Shown here: positions 36,062-48,703 of the stretch, one piece after another | Position numbering within the stretch: position 1 is the stretch's first letter | Layout of the letters: every line of letters begins with the position of its first letter | NCBI GenBank assembly: GCA_019914945.1 | Contig: CM034104.1 | Span: 14,000,046-14,064,045 of the forward strand | DNA: 64,000 nt | Reading direction: 5' to 3' | Source: Typha latifolia | Lineage: Eukaryota; Streptophyta; Magnoliopsida; Poales; Typhaceae | Notes under the pieces: model-generated | What the model saw: the letters and a program-made list of their open reading frames with translations, nothing else | Databases searched by the model: none | What the model was told of the DNA's origin: nothing | Made by a program: the position numbers and the translations under genes

Positions 36062-39000
36062 TTACAATCCAGCAGGGATCCCCTCTTTCCTTGGATCACT
36101 GACTGCAGTGAGCATCCCATGGAAGACACCATTACTATTCTTTTTTCCCAGCTTCTTATCTCTTGTGTGCATGCTTAAAACCGGGTATCGTAAGTCCTGT
36201 GCGACGAGCTGGACGACAGCAGCTAATCCTACACTCGAGAGTTGGTGACCCCTCTGCTCCAGGAATACTTTTGCCTCCTCTGGCACTTCGAAACGTTCAC
36301 CATCTACCATAGTCCAGTTTTCATAAAGCACTTTGTTTGGTATCAGCTGTACCCACATAGTTACAGATAGTACATTTAGTACGACTGCGAATTAAATCTG
36401 TGATGAAGTGTCTTTAAGTGATTTACTCGAAGAAGAACGCGAAAGATGATGATGTATTATTACCTGGTGGTAAACCCTCGGATGTCGAACAGCATCTGCA
36501 GGATCCATTCCCAGAATAAAATGGTTCAAGAAAACTTCAAGAACTGCAGGAATTATTTTCATTCCTCCACTAGCACCAATAGCTCCTGCAAGCTGATTGT
36601 CCTGCATGAATATTTCAAGAATTGATATTACTTGGACACATCGGATCGTGACCAAGTTTCATCTTTCACTGCAAGACTACGACTCTGCTACGGCCGAAAT
36701 CACTATAAAAATTTTATGCCATCCACTCCTGGAATATGACGAATAATTGCTATAAAAAGTGTACTTGTAAAGCGCTCAAGTGCAACAAAAGCCTAATGGT
36801 GAACTAGTCTGACGTACATAAATGCATAATTCACAGCGTAAAGCAACAAAATAAGTTTCTACTAGTTAGATGGGGATTAAGTTCTATTGGGGAGTGCAAT
36901 TAGCTAATGATAAGTTCGGCGCAAAAAGTTGTAGATCTTCTTGTTAGTTATAAAGTGCCAGGAAAAGGGATTACTACCTTGAGAACAATGAGCGGTGCCA
37001 TAGAAGACAAAGGCCTTTTCTTTGGCTCGATGAAGTTTGCCGGTGACGGCGGAAGATGATCAGGAGTTGCATCATCTGGTGTAGAGAAATCGTCCATCTC
37101 GTTATTCAGAACAATTCCGGTTGACGGAGAGAGAACTTTAGCTCCGAAATATGAGTTAATAGTGGTTGTCATTGACACAGCATTGCGATCAGCATCCACT
37201 ATGCAAAGGTGACTGGTTCCATGATCTCTTAACTGACTCCATCTGGAAATCATCTACACAGGGTCATGCAGCATATCCAGTAACAATATTTTGTGAAGAA
37301 ATATAGATGATATCGGCAGGTAAAGATATAGAGTTTGCTCATCAAAGATATGGTGATTAGCCACAAGAGTACTAGAAGTGAGAGAAGACAGCAGTTAGAA
37401 AACTCACTTTGCCATGTAGTAATCTGGGCTAAAAGTGGTGTTGTCAAAAATCTTTTGCTGAAGTTTCTCAGCAAAAGAAGGCGAAAGCATGTCAGCAACG
37501 TACTCTGTGACATTGACAAAATCAGGGTCACCGAGATCCATCCTTACTGCAAACATATGCTTCAGTGCTTCAATAAGTCGATGGAGGCCAAGAAATCCTT
37601 TTGCAGCATCCGATGACTTGTAGCTATCAAAAATGTTGAGAACCTAATTAAAGCACCAGAAAATCTCTGGTTAAGAGTTTATAAGGAGATTGCTCATACA
37701 TCTAAGTAACAAGTTTGCATATCAGAAAATTCTCTTTTCTTCTAAAATCAACAGGCAGTATAAAGAACAACCAATTAAATTAAACTAAACTAAAAAGCAC
37801 ATCCAGCATGTATGAATGACTAAACATGTCACAACATACAACTACTACATGGTACATACTATTACTGAGTGACAGAATAAAAGTTGAAGACTACAAAATA
37901 ATGCTGTCAGGATCACAAGGCAAAAAGAACTTACAAGTGCAATTCCAACAGTTCCACTGGATGGAGGTGGCATACCGAGTATTGTATATCCCATGCTATT
38001 TGCAGCCATTGCCTCCTTGACTTCTATTCTGTATTTTCTGATATCATCCATTGTTGCAATCCCACCAACATTTCTCACATCATTGATGAAACTCTCTCCA
38101 ACGCTTCCATTGTAGAATGCTTCTGGTCCCTGAATTGATATAATCTCCAATGTTTCAGCAAGTGCAGGATTGTAGCAAGTGTCATTGGTTTGCAGTAGCT
38201 TCCCATTTGGCGCAAAAACCGCTCGCAATCCAGGATCAGCTAAAATATCATCACCTTTTGATTCAATGGCTTCCGCTGCATAAGACACAAGAACAAATCC
38301 TTCTCTTGCAAGTCTTATGGCTGGTTGGAAGAGATCTTTCCATGGGAGCCTCCCATACTTCACCCAAGCTGCATGAAGGCCTGCTAGCTCCCCAGGGATT
38401 CCCATAGAGAGTGCACCCTTGGCCTTAGATGATGGTCTGTTTTCATACATGTTCTGTTTCAGTGCAAGTGGAAAACAAAATCAGAAAAATACTGAATAAG
38501 CATTTATATTCATTTCAATACAACAATAGCATTAGGCCTTTAGTCCCAACTATTTAGGAGTGGCTATATAAATTATTGAGATAATTATTTTCACACAAAT
38601 CTCCTTTTTTTTATTTTTTATGACACATTAACCCACCTTCCATTAGTTATCCATTAGATTATTTTATTAAAAAAATATTATTTGACTATTACATAATCAA
38701 TTTTACGATATCATTTTATCCTAATTTTAAAGAGAAGAAAGAGAAAAAAATTTTGAAGGTGATACAGTAATTGGACATTTTTTTTTGGTAGCATCGTCCG
38801 AGGAAGGAAAATAATTTTTATATAGAACATAGAGTGAGAGATATTAGATAATTGCGTGAATCAAATATCAAGAAAAATAACTAATAGATATGTGAAAATA
38901 AGCTATAGTTTAGAAGTAATTAACACTAAGTAAGTCATTCCTTCTCCGTTGATCTCTATTTAATGCAACTATTTGTGTTAAACCAAACATTAGCATATCT

Positions 39001-40035
39001 GTTCTTAGTCATTCTCTTCTATAGAATTTTAATAAAAAAGACACTTAGTTAGTTTATCCCATTTATCACACCTTCTAAGCCAAATAATTTTAATATATGC
39101 AAAATCTTGATAACTTATGTCAAATTGATATATCATGGTGAGATAAGCTAAAAATTTATGAATACCCAAAATCTTTTTTTCGTCTCTCTTTTCATGATAT
39201 TTTTTAGAGTACTCTTTTAATGGGGATAATTTATTTCTCTGTTAATGATATTTAACCTGGAAATAAGAAATTATCCCCATTAATCTTTACGTCATATTTA
39301 ATCGCATCTTTTCTATATATAATTTTTTCCGATTGGTGGCATAGAATTCATCGGCAGACAGAACCACTTTTAACAAATGAGCAGGCGGTGAGAGAAACCA
39401 GAATAAACTATAAATCATTAATCCATCCTATAACATCCGCTAGTTATGCTATGGATACAGTCGCCATTAAAATAACGTCCAAGGGCAACTTCGGCAAAAC
39501 AAAGGAAATAGCATCAACGAATGAATGAAGGAAGAGAGAGATTACTTGGGAGGCTGCGGCGGGCGCCGTCTCTCTGGAATCGAAGGCGAGTGCCTCGCCG
39601 GAATCCGCAGACCGGACGATCATGAATGCACCGCCTCCTATCCCGCTCGACACTGGATGTACGACGCCGAGGCAGAGCGCCGCCGCCACCGCCGCGTCCA
39701 CCGCATGCCCTCCTCTCCTCAGTGCCGCAGCGCCTACCTCCGAGCACCTCCCGTCGTCCGCCGCCACCACCCCTATCTCCGACTCCACTGACGCCGGATC
39801 TCCCGCGATCTCCGCACCTCTGCGGTCGTCGCCGATCCGGAGAAAGACGACGAGGAGAATCCCCACAGCTGCGGAGGGATCGCGTCAGATGGAAGAGATC
39901 GCGAGAGGAGAAAGAGAGGGACGACATATTACCGAGGAGAGCGGCGGAGAAGGTCCAGATTCGCCGGCGAGCGGAGGAATCCCGAGGCAGCGCACGATAT
40001 CCGAGGAGGGAGGATTCGAGGTCGTCGTCCGCCAT
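36062..40035 (-). CDS. GGT: Gamma-glutamyl transpeptidase, membrane-anchored
   Basis: Removes or transfers the gamma-glutamyl group of glutathione and its conjugates, in the apoplast or vacuole. The seven coding exons are 39933-40035, 39546-39868, 37935-38453, 37408-37643, 36978-37242, 36464-36601 and 36062-36346, giving 622 residues. There is no cleaved signal peptide. A signal-anchor (WTFSAALLAVGILLVVFLRI) spans the first splice junction, which makes this similar to the vacuolar plant GGT4 type. The N-terminal block contains GAAALRRGGHAVDAAVAAAL and HPVSSGIGGGAFM. The self-processing site and nucleophile is Thr403 in RDHGTSHLCIVD. The small subunit continues with NAVSMTTTINSYFGAK and the oxyanion-loop Gly-Gly of GASGGMKIIP. 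The splice site before WSQLRDHG was chosen at TTTCCAG because the upstream AG would break the frame. The family call is certain; the GGT4 assignment is inference. Confidence 0.95.
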
Positions 40036-40916
40036 CGGAGATGGCGTAGCGCGAAATATTACTTATTATTATTTTTGGCCACAGGATTTGGAAGTGAGTG
40101 TATGGGGACTTTAAATTGGGATTAGAGGAGAACTCGTGAATAATTTTAACGGAAAAAAAAAGACTCTTGGCTATATGGGGATAAAAAGTGAGCCAATCTT
40201 TAACAAAAAAAAAGTGAACCAGTCCACTTCAATCATCAGGTTAGGAGAAGAGAAGCTGCGAGCTTGGTCAACATCCTCAACCTCAGTTGTGGGGAGAATC
40301 GGAGATAGTTTAGGTATCTCCTATTTTTGTGTCTTTTTTAGATAATATATTTTGCATTTGTTACAAAAAAGAAGAAAAAGAAAGGTGAGCCTGCAATGCA
40401 TTCCATGTGATAACTCATCAAAAGGTAAGACTCTAGGCTAGTTTGGTTTACTGGGCTTTCGTTTCACTTGGTCTACACTTCAACTCATACAAATCTTTGT
40501 GGAATGGAATACATTCCCATTAAAAACTCCAACGATTTTAAAAGAAAAAAGGAAATTCTGTATGACTTAAGACTATTTGGGTAGCACCGCAAAATCCACA
40601 AGCTTAGACAGAATTCCAAACGTACTACTGTAATCAACTCAAAATGCCACTCATGGCGAAAAATGAAAACGAAGCACCCCCGACAAAAAAAAAGAAAAAG
40701 AAAACAAAGTAAACGATTTTAAGCTACTAATAACTCGGTTTGTAACCCTAGTACAACTTTTACATAATCAATGAAGTCCTTCTTATACCGGTATCACTTT
40801 ATTGCTGTAGAGCACTATGCAACAACTTATTGTGAGGAAGTCCAATGGGCATACCGCGGCCTAGATGACGGACCAAATGCAACCGAACAAGATTCAGAGC
40901 ATAGATAAAACTGGGT
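40036..40916. other. Intergenic region between GGT and UXS
   Basis: This contains the GGT promoter (from 40036, minus-strand gene) and the 3' UTR of the UDP-glucuronate decarboxylase gene. It is A-rich with several poly-A runs (for example near 40150, 40205 and 40690). No coding region is supported. Confidence 0.55.
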
Positions 40917-43900
40917 TCATTTGTCTTGCTTCTTGGGGACTCCCAAACGCTGCCGGAAATCATCTTCCATCAGTGGTAAGCCCTCGCGAAGCTTAATCTT
41001 TGGCTCCCAACCAAGAAGCTCCTTGGCCTTTGTAATGTTTGGCTTTCTTTGTCGTGGATCATCAGGTGTATTGTCTACCATCTTCAGAGGTACGTTCGGA
41101 TCAATCAACTGAAAATAACAACAGTGAAGTTTAATCAGATTATGTTATTCTTATAGTAGTTTCATAATTTCCACTATTGGGCTCTTTAGTTTGCTGATTG
41201 ACACAATCTACACGAAGTATCAACTTCAAGAATGTAAACATATTTGAAAATCCATCAGTTGTAGCAGTGAGATACTGTTTGACTGTTGATAGGTCATAAT
41301 CATAACATACAAAGTCTATGGCAAATCCTTTTCTAACTGACTAATTGCAAATGCAGGAGGAAAGAAATAGTGTATTAACCTCCTTGACTGTTTCAGCAAG
41401 CTCCATCATAGTGAATTCACCTACAGGGTCAGAGAACAGGTTATTATTAGAGATGAATTATTACAAAAGAATAGTGGTTAAAATCTCAATGAGCAAATAA
41501 AGGTCCATCATATTCAATAATGCTAAAATTACCTGGGTTTCCTAAGTTAATGGGCCCAGTGTTGTCCCCTCCCATCAGTCGAATAAGACCATCAACCTAT
41601 AGACTGAAAAGGTTAAGTGATATGGACTCCAAAAATAGGGCCAAACTTGAGATTTGTAGTAGTGAGATATGCAGAGAAGGAAAAAGATACCATGTCAGAA
41701 ACATAGCAGAAACTTCGTGTTTGTGTTCCTGGTGCTTGAACAGTCAAGGGTTCACCGCTATACAATGACAGTGCAGTGCAAAACATAAGGATGATGAACA
41801 TAAGGATGATGAACATAAAGAGATTGCATGAGAAACTTCCAGCAAATGAGATTATGCTATGTCTAACAAAAAGAATGCACAAGTTATCTGACAGAAGAGA
41901 TGTACACAACAAGGTCAGACAGAAAAGACATTGAGAATTACCGAAGTGCTTGAGCTATGAAGTTACTCACAACACGACCATCATCAATATTCATGCGTGG
42001 TCCATAGGTGTTGAAAATTCTTGCAATTCGGATTTCTGTCACAGAAGAAGATTGTTATTGATTAGCAACTTCCTATTTGTTCCTAAAAGAAACAAGTGAC
42101 ATGTGCTATAGATGTAAACTCGTAAGTTCCAATTGACAGAAGTACAGAACAAATTTTACCAATGCCATGCTGCCTATGATAATCAAACATCAAAGTCTCA
42201 GCCACTCGTTTCCCCTCATCATAGCAGCTCCTGACTCCTAAGAACAGGGAAGAGTCTCTAGAATTAGAGCTACTGAAAGGATAACGCCAGACTTGAGAAT
42301 ACAGAAGTAAAATATATATTAATTTATTGTGTCAATGTATGTAAGAGAATTTCTTGAGCAGTCTTTAGTATCATATATAAAAGTAAGAAATAAAATGCCA
42401 AGTTATGTATGTTAAAGTTTGCAAGATGCCTATAGTCTGATGAGGAAGAGAATGTGCATAGGCTTATTCGCTTTAAACAGATTAGCTTATATTATAGAGG
42501 AATGACTGAATGATATCAACTGATTCTCAATTCTATGAACTGACAAGGGTAGAAATTTCCCAAAACATAGAAATATATTAGGCTATAATTTTCCACCATC
42601 CTCAACAGCGAAAAAAATATATTAATGAGTCACTCAGATGAATGTGACATACCAATGGGGTTGACATTGCCCCAGTACTCTTCCGTCTGAGGATGTTCAA
42701 GGGGATCACCGTAGACCTCTGAGGTTGATGTCAACAAGATCCTATAAGAAAATGTAGAATCAGTGTCCAAAGTAGCATTTTTGACATATTAAATAAATAA
42801 ACAAAATTAATAACTTACCTAGCTCCAACCCTCTTCGCAAGCCCCAGCATGTTTAATGTGCCAATCACATTTGTCTTTATAGTCTATAAAATCAATTTGC
42901 ACATGATCAATTCCAGCTTCATCAATAATCACTAATAGAAAGCAAGTTATCATAGGTTTTAGAGTGAATATATAATAAATGAGCCGCTGAACAGTCACAA
43001 GTGTCAACTTATTTTCACAAAGGATCTTTTGGCATTGGACAAATATATCCTTTTCGAGAAAACAACAAAAAAATTTAGATATTTAGAAGATAAATGATTT
43101 TGTCAATATCTTTTCTAGGAAAGAACTTGAAATATCAATAGTTAAAGAATGAAAGAGTGTTGTCACAGATCAGTATATTAAAGCAGAGATCCTGAGCAAC
43201 ATTTGTAATAAAGGCAGAAAATGTTTGATACTTTGGTTCAATCTTCTGTTCAGTTATCATCCACAACAAAATTCAATTAGGAAGATAGACACTAGGACTA
43301 GGTAAATAAAGGGCAGAGTCAGCTTAGACAAATAAATAATGTGCTAGGTTGCCAATATTCCTGTTCTCTGCTACCAAAGCCACAATTTTGTAGCTTTATC
43401 ATGTCATGAATAAATAGTATTAAGTAAAATTTACAAATGAAATAGCTCAAGTGAACAACAATGGTATAGTAAATTTGGTGAAAAAATGAAAGATTTCCAT
43501 TATAACGAGTCATTAATTTTCCATCTGAGATAGAGAACATAAGGATATCAAGTAATTAGGAACCACGTACTACTCACAAAGACATCTTGGTTATGCTATC
43601 TAAAATGAACATACCTTTACAGGGTTGTATTTATAGAATATTGGAGAAGCAGGACAAGCAAGATGATATATTTGATCAACCTCTACCAGCAATGGTTCCG
43701 TAACATCTGAAAGCAAAATAGAGAAAAAATATTAGCACTTACATATAGACAAGAAATTCATTGGACATTGACTAATATTAAAGGGCACTTTTAACAATTT
43801 CCCCAAAAGGGCATCCCAACGAGAAGATTGAATCTTTCTTATTCAAGTGGTTTGCTCCTATTGTTCAGCTAAGGGTAGTAAACTGCTTGGTTATTGATAT

Positions 43901-45383
43901 CTTCCAAATGGCTGGGAACAAATATGAAATAACTTGAATCCTACAATCTCATTCAACTAATCATTTAATCAGTCCCCTTTTATGTTTATCAACACCAATA
44001 ATTATAATTCACATAATAACTGCTTCAACTTATTAAACATATTTTCAATGTGTTATCTGTCCTCTGCTGTCCTCTACTAATTCACACCAGCTTTGGCAGG
44101 CCATTTAACCCATACACTATATAATTTTCTTTTCAAATAACTTAAGTTTGCAAGTGTCAGTTTTAGCTAGCTTCTTCTATTTGTAGACTACTTGGTTCAG
44201 ATAGTGCATCAGGTAGAGTAGCCTCTCGAGGGGTATCAAAGTTGAAGTATGTTAAGTAATATCACTGCAAACATCAGTAAATGTTTGAGCAAAGAAAGTT
44301 ACCATGACGAATGAGCTCAAATCTTGGATGACCAATCCATTTCTTAAGGTTGTCCTTTGAGCCAGTGAAAAAATTGTCCGCAACAATGACCTGGACAATT
44401 AAACATGAAAAGATTACGCAACACAAAAATACTGCGGTACAAAGGACTTCTCAGGAAAAAAAGAGACTAAGGCTATGTATGGATGGAAAGAACAGGAGAA
44501 AAAAGAAAAGAAAAGGAGAAAAGAGATTCAGATAACGAATTTAATGTTTCTCTTCTTCTATCTCTCTCTCTCCACTTCTAGAGAGAAAAAGAAGTGGCCA
44601 TTAGAAGCAAAAAAAAAATCTCTCCTAAAATTTCTATCCGAACAAAGGATTTTTTTTTCCTCTCCTCTTATTTCTTCTTATTTTCTCTCCTATTCTCACC
44701 ATCCAAACATGGTGTAAAAGATATACCATACTATAGTACCTCAAGTGATATATATACCTTTCTTTCTTTTTTTCTCTTTTTCTTTTGGGACAAAAGTGCC
44801 TAAGGGCAATTACATAAGATAGATCTTGGTTGTAATTAGCAAACTCACAGAGAACAATTAACCATTTTTTTTGGCGACAGTTGATGCTAATGAAGTAAGT
44901 ACATTAAAAAGGTACATTAATTATATAATCAATGCTATACAGCCATGCGCATTACAGTTGACACCCGCATGAAACAAAAGGTCTATCTAATCATTACCTC
45001 GTTTTTTTCATTTTCCATCAACTTGTCTACCAAATGGGACCCAATGAATCCAGCTCCCCCGGTAACCAATATCCGTAAATTAGCCTGTAACATGTAAAAA
45101 CATGTAAACTAAGTGTGCTGATTCAAAGATAAGATATCAGGGATCAAAGATCTGTTCAGCTCATAAAAAGATCTAAAAAATTCCGAGATGAATAGATGCA
45201 CAAAGCCAATTAACCGAAACATGAAAGGAGAACCTATACATAGAAGAAACTAGAGGGCTCTCATTGGGACTAGATCAGGTAAACTTAACTTACTTGAAAG
45301 AATTTAGAAAACCGAAGAGGAGATGGCGTCGGTGGCGGCCTCGTGATCTTGTTCTGCTCACCATTTGCAGATTCCTTCGCCAT
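40917..45383 (-). CDS. UXS: UDP-glucuronic acid decarboxylase (UDP-xylose synthase)
   Basis: Converts UDP-glucuronate to UDP-xylose, the donor for xylan and xyloglucan. It belongs to the soluble cytosolic branch (UXS3/5/6 type), because the short N-terminus [12 protein letters not shown] lacks a membrane segment. The twelve coding exons are 45294-45383, 44998-45084, 44303-44390, 43615-43706, 42819-42883, 42653-42741, 42160-42237, 41942-42035, 41691-41757, 41533-41596, 41380-41420 and 40917-41108, giving 348 residues. The NAD-binding motif is GGAGFIG (39-45). The extended short-chain dehydrogenase active site has Thr147 in [11 protein letters not shown] and Y176-x3-K180 in SCYDEGKR. The C-terminus reads [13 protein letters not shown] 5' UTR intron is likely between a donor at about 45798 (AAG|GTAACT) and an acceptor just upstream of the start codon. 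The intron after exon 9 has U12-like ends. Confidence 0.97.
44471..44713. mobile_element. MITE-like element in UXS intron 2
   Basis: About 243 bp with imperfect terminal inverted repeats of roughly 35 bp. The left end reads GCTATGTATGGATGGAAAGA, and the right end, on the other strand, reads CACCATGTTTGGATGGTGAG; both continue into AGGAGA-rich sequence. The interior is purine-rich on the left half and pyrimidine-rich on the right half, so the element can fold on itself. It carries no coding capacity. The superfamily is uncertain. It resembles the shorter element in the ALY intron. Confidence 0.6.
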
Positions 45384-47505
45384 TGATGCGGTCTCTGCTC
45401 GAACAAGGCAACAACACCCAGATCTCTTTAGATCTAATTCCATTCAAGAAATATATTTCACATCCAAAAAGATCGTAGCAAACACCATACTAAAACATAT
45501 GCAACAATAAAAAATATAAATTTAAAAACCTCTTTCTTCTACTCCAAAAACAATAGAACAAGTTACTCTACCGACAGAATTGCCCTCTAGATCCAAGACT
45601 TTATATAGATCCAACCAACCAAAATTACCAAACACCAGACGTTAGGTAAAATAAAATTCCTATAAATTCAATTCAGGTCGGTAGAATATACTACACTTCG
45701 GATTCACGCTAAGGTCCACTCGAGAACGATGCCTCAACGATCTCTGATCTCGACGCCAGATCCGAAACTACCGGACTTAACGAAGAAAAGGAGAGTTACC
45801 TTACTGGAGGAGGAGAAATCTAGGGTTTACGAGTGCGATTCGAGCGATTAAAATAGGAAGAAGAAGGAATTGGGGATTATTTTTTTGAAGGAAAACAAGC
45901 AAGCGGTTTAATTCGCGAGTATTTATCATTTCACTTACACTTGGTAGTGTACCGTCGGTGAGCTGGCGCCAGGTAAGAACATTGACTCACCGACACATAC
46001 CAAGATTCGTGCTTTCGATCATAAACCGTTGGATGAGAGCTATATCAAATATTTGTGTTACCGTTACCCACATTGTAACAATTATTTGTTAATTTAACAA
46101 ATTCTTAGTATATTTATTTTTAGTATACAGAAACTAATAATATAAATGACTAAACTACTTAAATTATTTTGCGATAATATATAAATTGAAATCAAAACAA
46201 ATTATATAATTTACCCTTAATTTTTATTTTCTTTTGTTTACACATTGCTTGAGCTAAAAGTGGTTGCATATGAATGGGATTTTTTATTTTTATTAAAACA
46301 ACGAACTAGTATGGTAGCTCATGTGCCCAATTTTATTATAAGATACTATAATGCTAACTTCATACCAACAGAATATTCTAAAAAAATAATTAAATGGTGG
46401 ATATAACCACGTATAAGAATATAGTAGATAGAAAACTATTTGTATAATTTAGTTGAGAATCCCAAATATATATATTTTTTCATTTGTAAGAATATAAAAT
46501 GAAACCTAAGGAGGCCCACGATCCAATTGTAGGAAATGGAAATGGTGGGCTTCTCCTAACTCCTAACTACTTCGATGAGCCTAATATTAGATCCAATCAA
46601 TAGTATGGGGTCAGAGCCCACTTAGCTAATTGGGCCTTTTTCTTTTCTTTTTTTTTTTTTTTTTTTTGGAGAAGAATTAACCAATTGGGACAATCCAGCA
46701 TAATATTTGGTAAAATGGATCTAACCAATAATTGATTAGATTTCATTGTCCCCAAAATAAGGTTGAAAACTAATCATTTATCTAAGGAAGTAAGTGCCCA
46801 CTTACGCCAATCACGTATGGCTTAATTGAAGCACCCAATCTTATCATCAGATAGCATTATTAAAATAAACTTTCCAACATAGGCCTGCCAGCCAAAATAA
46901 TTTAGATCACACACCTATCTAGGCTGTAGGAAGTTCCTACAATCAGATTGGGACAATTTCATATCCTTTATTAATTAGTATTATTGTTATTAATATAATT
47001 GTTAAACCTACTTTGTTTTCTCTGACATCATTCATCTTAAATTAAAACCGAAAAGTTTCCAATCAGTATATTAAATCCCTTCAAGCCATTGAAATATTCA
47101 CAGAACAACAGATCTAGGAAGAAACTGTCATATGATGATGATGAACAAATCAACCATGATCACTTTGCCTACCTCAGTATTAGAAAAGTATTCTCAAACT
47201 CTGAAGAATAAATAATGCAAATGTACCTAATTTATGAGGGCCCAATAATGGATCATGCACACATCCACTGACCATAGGAGATAAGAGGAGAGCAATATCT
47301 CTATCTAGAAGTTGACTTCTTATTTTCTTTGTTGAGGAAATCTAGAAGCTGACTTAGTGATGCATATCTAGACACTCGAATGGTCAGCCTTCAGTAATTG
47401 CAACAGCTAAGTGGAACTAATTGATGGTCAAATAAGACTGCAATGATCATCTATATATGACACAGAAAGTATACCTCAAACTTAAAACATCATATTACCA
47501 AGCAA
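45384..47505. other. Divergent region between UXS and the DUF26 gene
   Basis: 45384-45850 holds the UXS 5' UTR and its probable leader intron. 45900-47400 is AT-rich with a long poly-T tract near 46640-46668. No coding region is supported. A TATA-like box (TATATATG) near 47452-47459 lies about 50 bp ahead of the DUF26 start codon, which implies a very short leader. Confidence 0.5.
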
Positions 47506-48364
47506 ATGGCACCACTAGTATATCACCTCCTCCTTCTCTCCCTCTTGCTTCCTCTTTGCTTGGCCGCCGACCCGAATGGTCAGTACTGCAGCGATAGCTA
47601 CAACGGCGGCCAAATAAGGTCAAACATCAACTATGTCCTCTCCGATCTTGTTGCCAAGGCTTCAGTTGGCGGCGGCTTCGCAATCTCTTCCTACGGTAAA
47701 GGTAACAATACAATCTACGGGCTCGCGCAATGCAGAGGAGACGTCAGTGAGGGCGACTGCTCGAGTTGCCTCACTGACGCGGCTAAGCAGCTCCCTGTGG
47801 TTTGTCCAGGAAAGTCAGATGCGAGGATCTGGTAACTCACTAATTTTTCTAAAAGTTTAAGCTGATATAATATTAGAACTCTCGCTGAGGTCGATAGTTT
47901 TACTCTTTTTACGTTATAACAGGTATGACTACTGCTTCATGCGGTATGACACTGACAACTTTATCGGGCAGTCTGACACAAGCTATGCTCTAATTCTCAT
48001 CAACGTCGAGAACGCCACGAATCCCGAGGCGTTCGACAAGGCCGTGGGGAAGCTGATGAGGAAAGTCGAGGCAGATGCAGTGGTCCCCGGGAACGGTGGA
48101 CTAGGGAGGGAGGAGGCCAAGTTCACGCCGTACATTACCATTTATGGACTTGCACAGTGTACGAGGGATCTCCAGCCGTTGACTTGCGCACAGTGCCTCT
48201 CGGCGGCGGTGGAGCTGTTTCCCGACTACTGCCGGTTTAGGAAAGGGTGTCGGGTTCTTTATAGCAGCTGCACCGTGCGTTATGAGATCTATCCGTTTTA
48301 TTTTCCTCTTGATGGGGCTGTCACTTCACAGGGAGAGTATTCCAAGTTCATCTGGCACCCATAA
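47506..48364 (+). CDS. Cysteine-rich repeat secretory protein (ginkbilobin-like, two DUF26 domains)
   Basis: Secreted protein of the CRRSP family, related to the mannose-binding antifungal protein ginkbilobin-2 of ginkgo. Exons are 47506-47831 and 47923-48364, giving 255 residues. A signal peptide (PLVYHLLLLSLLLPLCLAA) precedes the mature protein, which starts near ADPNGQYCSDSY. Two DUF26 domains carry the C-x8-C-x2-C motif: LAQCRGDVSEGDCSSC and LAQCTRDLQPLTCAQC. Each continues to a further cysteine-rich end (YDYCFMRYD and VLYSSCTVRYEIYPF). There is no membrane segment or kinase domain, so it is an apoplastic protein, not a receptor kinase. The single intron lies in the first domain. Antifungal activity is only suggested by family membership. 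Confidence 0.93.
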
Positions 48365-48375
48365 GGATATCAATC

Positions 48376-48395
48376 TGTGTGTGTGTGTGTGTGTG
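48376..48395 (+). repeat. (TG)10 microsatellite in DUF26 3' UTR
   Basis: Ten perfect TG units starting 12 bp after the stop codon of the DUF26 protein gene. Confidence 0.93.
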
Positions 48396-48682
48396 GTATT
48401 GGGTCTTAAATAAATGATGACTTGGGCTGGTGCATTGTGATATATCCTTAGTGGAGAATAATATATGTGATTCCATGTTGTCTACTTTAGTACTGTGGAT
48501 TTTAAGGTTATCTTTATGCACTTCATTTGAGATCCATAAAATGGAAAACCTTTTCTTTTAAGGAAAAGTAAGTCAATGGCTGCAAATGGAGAGAGAACCA
48601 ACTACTAGTCAGAGCAGCCCTTGCAGAATTGATTCTTCTTCAGCAACTCAAAGCCTTCACTATCAGCAAAACAGATATCCAC

Positions 48683-48703
48683 ATATATATATATATATAT
48701 ATA
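48683..48703. repeat. (AT)n microsatellite
   Basis: A perfect AT run of about ten units between two convergent genes. Confidence 0.9.

Noticed and set aside
39514..40125. Open frames of 160-173 codons on both strands over GGT exons 1 and 2
   Set aside because: The minus-strand frame is correct for its first 34 codons only and then reads the intron. The plus-strand frames are shadows of GC-rich coding DNA.
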